Source: Scenedesmus sp. ARA3
Taxonomy: Eukaryota; Chlorophyta; Chlorophyceae; Sphaeropleales; Scenedesmaceae
Reading direction: 5' to 3'
Assembly: GCA_004335835.1 (NCBI GenBank)
Contig: RWJK01001839.1
Location: 39,129-103,128, forward strand
DNA: 64,000 nucleotides
Under the pieces are notes generated by a model. It was not told where the DNA came from. It saw nothing but the letters and a program-made list of their open reading frames with translations, and did not search any database. Made by a program: the position numbers and the translations under genes. Numbering within the stretch: position 1 is the first letter of the stretch; each line of letters starts with the position of its first letter. Shown in pieces: positions 48,295-60,052 of the stretch.

Positions 48295-51200
48295 TCAGTT
48301 CATGACCTTGGGCCTGCAGGCCTTGTACTGTGGGAAGGCCACACTGGCCACACACTTGAAGCCATCCGCGCAGTGCTCGTCCGCCTGCAAGCACACACAC
48401 AGCAGGAGCAGAGCATAAGCCGTTTCAGGAGTACGATGTGTAGGGGCGTGCGCAGCATCAGGCTAGTATGGCGTATGCACATGTCACATGTGACATGTGA
48501 CATGTGCAAGGGATGTGCAAGTGGCAGCCGTGACTGGCGACAGCAGAAAGCCGCGCTTATCCACAGCCGCCCACATGCCCATGCATCAAGCAATGCACTG
48601 TGCACCGGCTCTGCACTTCCAGCAGCGCCGGTCTGCATAAGCAAAGCCTGTGCTGAATCAAATATGTGCGGCCCACCTCGCAGTAGCAGCTGCGGTCCAG
48701 GATGCACTTCGGCTTCAGCTTGTAGCCCTCCCCTGCCGCCAGGCGCGTCCACAGCTCTGGCTCGTAGGCACGACTGGGGTCATACTTGTCCTGCATGGCC
48801 ACCATCTTCTTGAAGCTCTCACCAAACTTGGGCGCAAAGGGGCACCTGCAAATGGCAGTCACATTTGTCGCTGAGTGAATTTGCATAGTGAGGGGTCGTA
48901 TGTGTCCTGCAAGGCCACCATCTTTGGTTGAAGCTCTCACCGAACTTGGGCGCAAAGGGGCACCTGCAGAAGGCAGTTACACTTGTCGCTGAGTGACTTT
49001 GCATAGCAAGGGGTCATTTTTGTCCTGCATGGCCACCATCTTTTCTTGAAGCTGTCACCAAACTTGGGCGCAAAGGGGCACCTGCAAATGGCAGTTGCAC
49101 TTGCTGCTCAGTGACGTTGCATAGTGAGGGATCGTCCTGCAAGGCCATCATCTTCTTGAAGCTGTCACCAAACTTGGGGGCAAAGAGGCACCCGCAGATA
49201 TGGTCACAGGCATAATCAAAAGGTTGCTCAGTGACATGGCATGGTGCTGCGCGCGACATCCGGCGTCTCCCAACCATGTTTGTACCAGCTGCAAGTGTGC
49301 ACCCACCGATCGTGATCACACATAGCTGCTGGTCATGCTGAGAAGTGACATACTTCAAACGCCAACATGCATTTGCTGGCGCACCTGGGGTTGGTGAAGG
49401 TCCTGTCCCAGTTCTTGCCCGTGTGTGGCCGTCCGTCGTACTTGCACAGCGTGAGCTGCTCATACGTCTCCTGCACCCACTCGTAGCGCGAGGGGATGCC
49501 GGGCGTGGCCTTGCTGGCCATCATTTGTTGCTGCAGGGTTGTTTTGAAGCACAGCAGGCAGGTGCGGTGCAGAACTGGTCAGGGGACATGCAATGAACAG
49601 GGGGTTGCCAAACAGCATGTAGACGCTGTTTCATGGCATGCACTGCTGGGCCGTGAGCACAAGAGCAGCAGCATTCACGTGCTGAACACGCCATGCATTC
49701 AACGCTGCTGCTGCTGCCTATCTGTTTGAGCCCGCAGCAATGAATGCAGCTGATTAGAAGCTTTTTGACTGCAGGTGCTGCTGGTCCTGCTTGCAGGGCA
49801 GCACTGCTGCCCACCTGCACATACACCGGCTGCTGCAGGCCTGAGCCGTAGCCCACGAGTGTGTCGGAGGGCCTGCCGAAGCGCATCACATAGTAGCCTG
49901 GCAGCAGGCACCTGCAGGCAGCAGCAGCAGCAGCAGGGGCACAAGTGCCAAATGTTGAGCCCGGGTTTGCATCTATGTGCGGTACTTGCGTGCCGCTGCT
50001 GAGGCAGCTCAACCACTCAAAAATTACCTGGCTGTTCAGCTATCCCTGTCAACTGTGGGTCCCTGGCCGCTAAGCAGCACACGCGGCTGCTGTGTTCCCT
50101 TCAGCCTCAAGCTGATTGACCAAGTGCAACTTGGCCGAACTTGGTCAATCTTGAATATCAGCTGTCAGCGCCTCACCGTGTGTGTGCGCCCCAGCCTGGG
50201 ATGCCTCGCAGGTCCTCCTTGATGAGCGCCTTGATGTCAGCCACCCACTCCTTGAGCTTGGAACGCTCAAACGCAAACATGACGTCCTGCAAGCACAAAG
50301 TGGTGTGAGGCACAGGTCGAAGGGTAATACACCAGCAAGGTTGCAACAGCTTGCGTGGCATCCTGCAGAGCTGTGGTGACTGTATATGGCAGGAAGAAAC
50401 TGTTGCCGACCGTCACCAGCCGCAAGGGTGCAGGCAAGCTACCGTTGCCACCCGTTAGCGGCTGCTGCTGTATGCTCATGCATCCGTTACTGTTACCAGC
50501 CGTCACCAGTGTTGGCCGCTGCGGTCGTAACGTCACCCGCCATCACCGTCTGCTGCCGGCGGCTGCCGGCGCCGACCGTTACTGTCACCAGCATCTACCC
50601 AGGTACTGCTTCACCCCTCAATGTTCAAGGCGACAGGCAAAGCTGAACACGAGAAGAGATGGAGTTTTGAACTCACCAGAGCGGTGGACATGAGCTTCTT
50701 AGAGGTGAACACGCAGTTGTCGCCGCAGTCCGTGCTCGTCACGTGGTTGGTTGGCGCCACGCCCTCAAACACAGGCTGACTGATGCCCTTGGACGTCAGC
50801 GGCCCCTTCTTCGTAACCCAAGGTGCACCAATCGCACTCGTCAGTGCAAGCGTGCAAATGTTGGTATCGTAGCCCGCAAAGTACATCGTATTGGTGTTGA
50901 AGGGGTCCCCCTGCCAGGCACGCAGCAGCGGGCCGGACATTCCTGCTTGGTAGTCTGCCTGCTGCGGAATGACGTTGCACTGCGCTCCTTGGATGGTGGG
51001 CGCGTGCTCCGGTGCTGGGCGCTGCAGGTGGCCTGTGTACTTGCCTAGGTCAGGGCGCCACATGACCACCAGGTTGGGGGTGATCTGCAATGCAGCAACA
51101 CCAGCGGCACAGCAGCAGGTATTGAGACAGGGTGGTTGCATGTGCCACATGTCCACCAGGTTGGGTGTGATCCGCAATCCAGCGACACCAGCAACACAAC

Positions 51201-52831
51201 AGCAGGCATTGCGACAGGGTGGTGGCACGTGCCACACAACCACCGGGTTGTGGGTGATGTGCAATGCAGCGACACCAGCAACACAGCAGCATGCATCGAG
51301 ACAGGGTGTTTCATGTGCCACATGACCACCAGGTTGGGCGTGATCTGCAATGCAGGGACACCAGCAACGCAGCAGCCGGCATTCAGACAGGGTGGTTGCG
51401 TGTGCTACATTGCCACCAGGTTGGGCGTGATCTGCAATGCAGCGGCACCAGCAGCACAGCAGCAGGCATTAAGACAGGGTGGTTGCATGCGCCACATGAC
51501 CGCCAGGTTTGGCGTGATCTGCAATGCAGCGACACCAACAACACAGCAGCAGGCATTGAGACAGGGCAGTCATATGTGCCACATGACCACCAGGTTGGGC
51601 GTAATCTGCAATGCAGCGCCACCAGCAGCGATGCAGCATACTCAACAGGCTGCGCCTCTCCATGCTCCATGCTGCATGAGCGTTGCGCTGGCATAAGGCT
51701 ACCACCGCATGACAGCAGGGACGCACACAGCGCGATGCACACAGGCTGTGCATATATCAGACGCTGCTGCCCAGCCAGCTTCGCGCGCATGTACAACGAC
51801 TGTGTGACGCTGCTGCCCAGCCACTGCAAGCTGCCACCAGCTGTACAACACCGCTTTTACCCTAGCACAGCTGCTTCTAGTCCCTTTCTAGCAAGCATGC
51901 TGCGCAACCAACTGCAGATCTGAAACCAAAACCCACTTCCGCAAACCACCCACCTTGAGCATCGCCTCCACATCATCAGCACAGCTGCTGCACCTACTTC
52001 ATTCAGGTATGCTGCACACCCACCAACCCCATAAACCCAGCAAAACTTTGGACTTCAAGCACCACCGCCCACCTTGAGCATCGCCTCCACATCATCAGCC
52101 AGGTTGTCATCCGGCTTCAGGTACCACGTGCTGAAGTGCGTGTTGCTGCTGGGTGTGAGCTGCAGCGTGAGCTCAGTCACTGTGCCCAGCAGGCCCAGCC
52201 CGCCACACAGCGCAAATGCCTCGTCGCTGCCCTTGGCGCTGGTGTGCACCTCTCCCTGGGCATCCACCCACGTGACATCCACAAACCAGTCACACTGCAC
52301 ATAAAAACGGCAGCAGCGGCAGCAGCAGCAACATTTGTGAGGCAGGCAGCCAATGCAAAGTCCAAATGTTGCGGATGCAGGCATGCAAGCTTTAACGTCA
52401 GGCATCCTGCAAGCTGGCAAGGTTGCGAGATGCAAAGTGTCGCATGCATTCCCTAATCCTGCAAGCATGTGCTGTGCATGCGACCGCTTCCCTTCCTGGT
52501 CAATTCCTGAGCAAGCCATCAACCGCCCATACCAACCCAAGATGCAAGCCTTTCGCTGCAGCAAAGGTCACGCAAACTGCTCTTGCCACAGCGCCACTCA
52601 CGATCATGTGCGTCACGTTATTGCCGCTGCCGTGTGAAGCCGTGGAAAACACGCCACCCAGGGTCAGCCCTTGCCACCAGGGCAGGCCAAAGCGGGGCAC
52701 AGACAGGCCGGCTGCATCTGCTGCTTCATAGAAGCCCTTCAGGGTCATCTGGCCCTGCACCCGCAGCTGCTGCTTCTCCTTGTCTACTGCAAGGACCTTG
52801 TCCATCTTCTCAAGCATCAGGCTGCAGCCCG

Positions 52832-52866
<35 letters not shown>

Positions 52867-54453
52867 GGTGGGTGACGGCCGGCACAGCCATTACATACGC
52901 GCCACATGTTTGACTGCCTGCTGCATAAAAGAACAGTGTAGGGCTGTGCTTGCTGCTTCCAGCTGCCTTTGTACGCACTCACCCAACCACCATACATTGC
53001 TCGCTTTCAACCACAAAGGGATCCACCAGCGTAGCCTGCGGGCCGCACACAAAGCCCGCCATGCTGGCAAAGCCATTGCAGCTGCAGCTGTAGCTGTAAC
53101 TACCAAGCGCACAGCGGCACACAGGGCATAGCCATTCTGCGCCATGCTTGCCACATAATACATGCCCTGTCTGCCTGCTGCCGGTCAGTGCTGTAGGCTA
53201 TGCTTGCTGCTACCAGCCGCATGTTTCTCACCCAACCACCATCGGCTTCTTGCCGTCAACCAAAAAAGGGTTCACCAATGTGGGTTGCTTCCCACGCGCA
53301 AAGCTGGCCATGGTGGCAAAGCCATTGCAAGTGCAGCTGCACCTACTTAGCCCACAGCGGCACAGAGCATTGCTGCACGGGAGATGCAGCCATTCTGCCC
53401 TATATCTGTCATGTATGTATGTACTCGGCCACCTGCCGCCGACCATCACTGTAGGGCCATGCTGTCTCTACTCACCCGACCACCATCGGCTTCTTGCCAT
53501 CAACCAGAAAAGGATTCACCAGCGTGGGCTGCGGGCCACATGCAAAGCTGGCCATGGTGGCAAAGCCGCGCCTTGCGGGGCGCATCTTGAGGGGCCTGCC
53601 CTCTGCTGCTGCGCGGGCCCGCAGGCTCTTGATGGCTGCTGCCAGCTGTGCGGTGTCCTCTGGGACCACGAGCTCATCACTGGGGCAGGTGACGTGCTCC
53701 TGCAGGGCATAAAGGGTCAGGAGGAAGGAGTTTTGTTTAGGGTTCAATGCAGTGTGACGTTTGTTGAGGGTGTGACTGCAGTATGAGCTGGAGCGTGATC
53801 TCTGTGGGGCAGGGGTGGTTGCAGGCTGCGTGCGTGCGTGGAGCTGTGCCTCTGCACTCTTGGAACTGTCCATGCGAATGAGTCAACAGCAGCTGCTTGA
53901 TATGGCACTACTCCTCTTTCACCGCTGCCAGCTATTGACAATGTTGTTCATGTGTGTGCTGCTGCATGGATCACTGGTACCAGCAGCTGTTGCTCAGCTG
54001 CTGCCCATTGCCGGCACTCACGTAGGCACCCCTGCATTCAGAACATCAGCAGCAGCGACAGCACATAGTAAAAAGCAGCAAGTAGGCCTGTGCAACTTGC
54101 TTAGTGCTTCCATCTGGTGGCCCAACCTCAGTGTATACGCTGCAACAGATCTGCAGATTTTGAGTGCTCAGAAGCAGCAGCACCCTATCATGCTGCAGCA
54201 TGCACAGCACCTAGCGGCACCTAGCAGCATCTGGTAGCACATGGCCTCACCTATAATAGTTTTTGGGCAGAGGCGGCTCCTGGTACCAGGGCTCAGCGTA
54301 GGGGTTTTTGAATGTCGGTATTCCAGCTGGGAACAGATTCCCGTCTGCTGGCAAAGGATGCGGAAGGCCCAAATCGACTGTGGCCGAGACGCTGCAGCTG
54401 CAGGCCAGCAGCAGCAGGCCAGCGATCGCTGGTGCTAACATGCTGTGACGCAT
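48295..54453 (-). CDS. Secreted aldonolactone-oxidase-like FAD enzyme (GULO/ALO family)
   Basis: Eleven exons join in phase: 54453-54251, 54031-54022 (10-nt microexon), 53699-53476, 52821-52602, 52294-52073, 51084-50677, 50286-50177, 49911-49815, 49530-49385, 48845-48677 and 48384-48295, giving 632 residues. A signal peptide (MRHSMLAPAIAGLLLLACSC) opens the protein. The FAD-binding part includes CPSDELVVPEDTAQLAAAIK, RRGFATMASFA and PWWQGLTLGGVFSTASHGSG. The C-terminal lactone-oxidase part ends YDGRPHTGKNWDRTFTNP, where the family usually has HW.K; Trp is replaced here. A Cys-rich tail of about 80 residues follows. It is probably an extracellular aldonolactone/sugar oxidase; the substrate is unknown. 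Four exon edges are duplicated. Confidence 0.85.
48755..49205 (-). repeat. Exon-edge array: oxidase exon 10 acceptor side, 4 copies
   Basis: Units of 112-118 bp carry the CAG acceptor and the edge coding CPFAPKFGESFKKMVAMQD. Anchors lie near 48798, 48914, 49032 and 49144. Intron sequence (CGCTGAGTGA) is shared. The extras are upstream in the minus sense. Confidence 0.96.
50395..50600. repeat. CCGTCACCAGC minisatellite
   Basis: Irregular copies of CCGTCACCAGC/CCGTTACC lie in the intron between oxidase exons 6 and 7. Confidence 0.65.
51048..51640 (-). repeat. Exon-edge array: oxidase exon 6 acceptor side, 7 copies, 87-bp period
   Basis: The acceptor GCAG plus the edge coding ITPNLVVMWR recurs seven times with anchors near 51066, 51153, 51240, 51326, 51413, 51500 and 51587, an almost exact 87-bp period. 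Most copies keep the acceptor. Only the lowest-coordinate copy continues into the exon. Confidence 0.97.
51945..52115 (-). repeat. Exon-edge array: oxidase exon 5 donor side, 2 copies
   Basis: The edge coding DDVEAMLK plus its GTGGG donor at 52073 is repeated near 51949-51990. Donor and coding sequence are nearly identical. Confidence 0.92.
52935..53575 (-). repeat. Exon-edge array: oxidase exon 3 donor side, 3 copies
   Basis: About 245-bp units carry the edge coding GFATMASFACGPQPTLVNPF and then KKPMVVG with donor. The real end is at 53476; copies end near 53231 and 52984. The older copy has lost the MVVG reading. Confidence 0.95.
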
Positions 54454-56340
54454 TGCATAAATCTATGTGTGTTTCAGCGTATTGTGCCCAGCACCGAGCG
54501 TTCAGAGTGCCGGCTGCAATGACTGGCGGGAACACGGCAAATCACAGTCGAGGACACAACTTTGCAAGGTTTGCAGAATTGTAATTGGAAAGGCCGATAT
54601 GGGAACATCAACAGCAGGCACAGGCTGAGAATGCCTTGTAAGTTGTGTGACGCGCTGAGGTGATACGTGTAGCAAGCCGGTGTCATAGCCGGCTGCCGGC
54701 GAACACGGCCTTTTTTCGGTGTATAATACAGCTTGGAGGATCATTTTATAACCTATTGTTTTTAAGAGCTGGTGATTGAGGTGCAACTGCTAAGACGACC
54801 GCTCCTTGTACGACAAGCTCTGCCCACTGTGCTCTGCCCACTGTGCCAACAGCATCGGTCGTGCTTAGGTAGCACGGTCTCTCAAAAGAGTTTGCAACCT
54901 TCTATATCATCAACGACATGGTTCAATGCAAGCACGCTCGTGAGCCACAGAAGCTTGGAGCCAGTGCAGGATCACAAGCATATGCATGCATGCTGCTGAT
55001 CATCGGGTGAAATAGCGCGAGCATGTGCTAGAAGCTGACTTATGATGTGATCCCGCCTGATAGAGTCACTGTTACAAACACTTAAGACTAAGCACATTGT
55101 TTGTGACCCACACCTCGAATATACAGAGCCGGCCCTTATCTGCTGTAGCAGAACGTTCTGCTGTCAAGGCCCAAAGCCCGCATATCTCTGCGACAGCTGC
55201 TTGAAAGCATCCAATCATGTGTGTTGCCGCATCAACAAGCATTCACCCCACATGCATGCGCATCTCTGCTTGATACAGCGCATATTGTACTAAGCCAGCA
55301 CTGTGCTGTGCTCCTGGCTGCAAGTTGCGGTCAGCAGCATGCGGCCTATTCTGCTGCTGGCTGCTGCTGCTTCTCAGCAGGCAGGAATGTTACATTGCAT
55401 GCTGCAGCGCAGCCTTTGCATCACCTAACACAAATTGTGACTTGGGTCTACTCAAGCACCCTCGCAACACGATAGCAACTACTGTCAGCGCTCAGTGCTG
55501 CTGTGTCGCCCGTCAGCAAGCAGCACAACCTGACACACACATTCAGCCAGTTGCTGCATGCACACCAGCAGGCGAGGTACAAGCTCCTCGAAAAAGCAAC
55601 ATACCCAGCACAGCAGCCTCACCATGCTGCAATACTAGCACCGGCAAACAGAGTGACAGGAAGCAGCAACAGCTCAGCACCAATCTGCTGTTGTCGAGCC
55701 TTTTCAGTTCACCCAAACACCATTTGAAGCTCAGCTTTCAAGTTGACACGCAGCCAGAGCCAGACACATCAGGGTCAGAGCCAGAAGCTGTGGTGTTGGC
55801 TGCAGCCGCCAACCCAAACTCTGGTGGGGAGGACGTATGTACAGAATGTGTAACAACACCATTACTAATATGCGGTGGTACCGCATCATTGCAACACAGC
55901 AAGCCATACACACGCTGCATGCAGGCTGCGCAGCCTGCAGCACAAGCGCTGCCGTACACTGGTACATGCCTCCAACTGCATTGCTTGATCTAATCAGCCA
56001 GACAATCACCTGACTGCCGCCTTTGGCAGCTGAACACTAGCTGCTGAAAGCAGCCGGCATTTAACAAACCCCCTCCCGTCCCCGACCTCCAAAACCAAGC
56101 CCCTGCCACTGCAGACGGCAGCGTTCCAGCCCTATGATAGACACACCAACCAGCTGGAGTGTGCACACCGTCTGCCAACTTGATGGAACGGAAGCTAGGT
56201 GTGCATGCCTTGCGACACCTGACAGACGATAGGAAACTTGCCTGGTGCCTGCTGCTGCTGCTGCTGCTGCTGCAATGGCATGCCCTTTAGTAGGTTGGGT
56301 ATGAGCCCGGGTTGTTGATGGAGCCCAGCCCACAAAGCCC

Positions 56341-56386
<46 letters not shown>

Positions 56387-56397
56387 TAACATGCCCT
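54454..56397. other. Upstream region of the lactone-oxidase gene
   Basis: 1.9 kb between two minus-strand genes. It should hold the oxidase promoter. Open frames on the plus strand (55.3-56.0 kb) show no recognisable feature. Confidence 0.5.
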
Positions 56398-56462
56398 TTA
56401 GTAGGTGGGGTATGAGCCCGGGTTGTCGATGGAGCCCAGGCCCCGCAGCGCCAGGTTGTGGC
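56278..56462 (-). repeat. Duplicated 3' coding end of the hydrolase, including stop
   Basis: The final edge coding SIDNPGSYPTY plus TAA at 56398 is repeated near 56281-56335 as INNPGSYPTY plus TAA. A (CTG)15 run separates the copies. Only 1-2 bases differ around the stop. Confidence 0.95.
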
Positions 56463-56534
56463 TCTTGATGATGGCGCTGACAACCTCGTTGCGGTAGCTG
56501 CCCTCTTTGTTGGTGCTCTGCATGTGCACACCCT

Positions 56535-56574
<40 letters not shown>

Positions 56575-59500
56575 GTACCTGACTACCATTGTCAGCTAGC
56601 AGCCGCAGGCATGGCTGCGTTAGCCTTGCATGGCGCAGGCCCTCTCAGCTGCCAGACTCGGTGTCTGGCTTGACTTGCGCTGAGCCACACACCAAAGGGT
56701 CAAGCTGGCGCGATGCATGCAGCCACAGCAGCCTCGCATGTAGGCACAGCACTTGCACACACTGCACGTATGCCCTCAGTAAGTTGATGCAACCCCCCTG
56801 CACGTCCCAGCTGTTGAGGTCCCACAGGAACACGTGGTCCACAGCAACACAATCCAACACTTTCTGCATCAGGACCTGCACATATCCGTGTTTGCAGCTC
56901 ACCTGCACATCCCAGCTGTTGAGGTTCCACAGGAACACGTGGTCCACCCGCCAGCGCGGCCCGCCCTTGCGCTTCAACCACAGCGCAGCAGCGCGGTACC
57001 ACGTCTCCAGGTACTGCCGCGTGTCGCTGAGCACGTTTGGGGGCAGGCTGTTGCGCCAGGGGTCAGTCTTGCGTGTGTAGCCGCCATACACACCAAAGAA
57101 GGGCGACTCGGCCGCCTGTGTGTGCCGAGTTAATGCAAGCCAAAATACGTTTGTTATGCTGGTGTTAACCAAGCCTGTCGTTCCATTTCAACCCATACAC
57201 AACAATACACAAAAGCCGGATTTATGATTGTGCGCAAGGGGTTGTCTAGCTGCCGCCTGCCACAGACATGCGCACGCCAGGCCGTGGCATGTTCACCAGA
57301 CCACGCGCATCATGCAACGCTATGCCTTGCAGAAAATGCAATCACGCTGAAACAGCCGTGTGAACCCCAGGTGGAGGTTTTGAGGGGTTTTTGCAAACAG
57401 GCCCACCTGCTCTGAGGTGCGTGCGGGCTGGTCGCCGCTGGGCGAGATGCCGCCACCCACGCCAAACTCATTGAACACCAGCTCCTTGCCGCCTTCTGTT
57501 GTGAGCTTGGCAATGTCAATGCCAAACTCCTGCAGGGAGGAGGTGGTGGCCAGCAGGCAGCGAGGCAGCATTGGTCAGTGTGATCGATACTGGATGAAGG
57601 CGAGCTCCTTGCCGCCCACCGTGGTCAGCTTGGCGGGGTGTTGATGCCAAATTCATGCAGGTTCAGCATGAGTCACAGTTGGTCAGTGATGTGCAGGGCG
57701 TCAGCTGAGTGATGACGATGCAACTTGTGTTTTGAAAACTCTATCTGGCACAAGGGACACCATGCAAAAGAGCTGAACCTCATTGTCAAACCCCGCGCAC
57801 GCACCAGCATCCCATAGCTGAAGATCTCCGTGGCGTCCTCCACTGCTCTACGCACTAGCAGAGAAGCTCAAGCTCAGACAGTTTTGACACACAACGTGAC
57901 AGTCTAGCCGCCACCCAAGCCCCACACGCACCAGCATCAATCAGCCTTTGGTTGGTCAACCCGGCGCACACTCCCCAGTCCTGTTTGCATGCAACGTCAC
58001 AAACTGCTCAGCAGTTGTATAGGAGGCTCCTATAGATGCTGCCGCATCTGCGGCTGGCCGCCGTCATCATGAGTCAAACAACAGCAAACACAACAAACAG
58101 CAAAAGCCTATCTTGTGCACGCACCAGCATCTCGTAGTTGAAGATCTCCGTGGCATCCTCCATGTCCGACACCGCATTCTTAAAGCGCGGGTAGCTCGAC
58201 AGCCCCACAAAGTCGACCGCGTTATACAACGCCTGCACCGCGGCCTTCTGGGCCGGGCTGGGGTTCTGGCAGGCGCCCATGCCGCAGAGCTTGTTGTAGT
58301 TGGTGGAGACGCCCAGGCGCACATTGGGGGCCCACTCCGGGTGCGACCCCAGGATCACCTGCCTGCAGGTGTCAGAGAGCAGTGCACACCACAGTATGCG
58401 TCAACATGCAGCAGCAGGAGCGAGGTGCAGTTGGTGGTTTGTTGACATGCCCAGCCGCACGTTGGGCGCCCACTCCGGGTGAGAGCCCAGGATGACCTGC
58501 CTACAGGTAGCAGCAGGCAGCAAAGGCAAACAGCAAAGGTTCAGCAGCAGGGAGCAGTTGGTGGCGAGCTGGTGCAGACACCCAGCCGCACGTTCTTCAT
58601 TCGGCAGCATGGAGGCGTTGGTGCGTGCGTCAGCATGTAGGTCACGCCAGCCATGCATTGCTGTTGTTGATAAGCCTGGGCGCAGTCTGCAGGGAGGTCT
58701 GCGTCAGACTGGCACAGCACAATGCAAGCAACACCAGAGTTGCATCACCACGATGATACACACAGCCCCAAGTCCCTTCATCTTGATCCGGCACGCAGTG
58801 CAGGCTCACTTGATGTATGGCAGCAGCTTCTGGTGCTCCGCGGGGAAGGCGGTGACCATGGCGCTCATCTCGCCCTGCAGCGCGTACCACACGCGCGTGC
58901 GCGGCGTCATCACCGCCGCCATCGCTTGCGCCAGCGGCAGCAGCATGATGTCCGTGTAGCTGAAGCCGCCGTACCTGCAGGCATGACGATTGAATGAAAA
59001 TAAGAACATAACAGATAGTACGATACAAGGCAACGGCAGCAGCATGATGTCCGTGTAGCTGAAGCCGCCGCACCTTGAAACACACAAAGCAAGTGTTTCA
59101 AGCGGAGGCAGCGTCACATTGACAAGTGCAGTGCCAGCATCAGCCACTAACACATAGTTGAGCATTTGAGCAGCTTCCCTGGCCGATGTTCTGCAGCCCC
59201 GCTGCCACCTACTTTGCGATTGGGTTGATCAGCTGTGCATTGCGCCACACGCCTGAGGCCAGGCCATCATCCAGGTGTGGTGTGAAGGCGATGTCAAAGC
59301 CAGCCTTGACTGCGTACTCCAGGCAGGGGATGAAGGCCTTGGTCCAGGCATCGATGATATCCTGGGTGAAGGGCTCACACTTGTCGGTGGAGCCCGGCTT
59401 GTGGCTGCGTGGTGCAGCAGCAGCAGCGGCAGCAGGAACGATGGTAAATTCAAGCAGTTAGAACATCAGTAGGAGATGCTGCACACAAGCTCGGTGTGGT

Positions 59501-59996
59501 TGTGGTTCAAAATGCATATGTTGCAGGCTTGAGATCCTGAGTAATCTGCAGCCACAAGCCAGGCTCAAAGGTGCCAGCCGCCGCCACCTCAGCAAGCTGC
59601 ACGACTTGTGAATTAACACTCAACAGCTTGTTTGGCAGGCAGCGCCACAGTGCCTAACCGGCGGGTATGAAGCAGCAGCAAGCAGTGTCCGTGTGGCTGA
59701 AACAACACACAGCATGCAGTGCCGACGCGCTTGCCGCGCAGGCGAGCAAGGCTCACCAGTATGAGTCTGGGATGTTGTCGTAGTTGCGGTCCAGGAAGAA
59801 CTGTGTGACCACAAAGTTGAGCTTGGTGCTGCCAGTCTGGCCCGCACGGTCCACCATGTGCTCACAGCTGTGGCATTGCAACCGCACAGCACGGGCAACG
59901 GTGCAGCAGGTAAGGACCACGCAGGTGCAGTGTGACAATAATGCATTTGAGATCGTGCCTGGTCCACCATGTGCTCACACCTGACGCGACAAAGGT

Positions 59997-60052
<56 letters not shown>

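Noticed and set aside
51048..51640. Regular 87-bp repeats that resemble a CRISPR array
   Set aside because: The repeat-and-spacer is one continuous diverged unit that contains an exon edge and acceptor. The host is a eukaryote and there are no cas genes.
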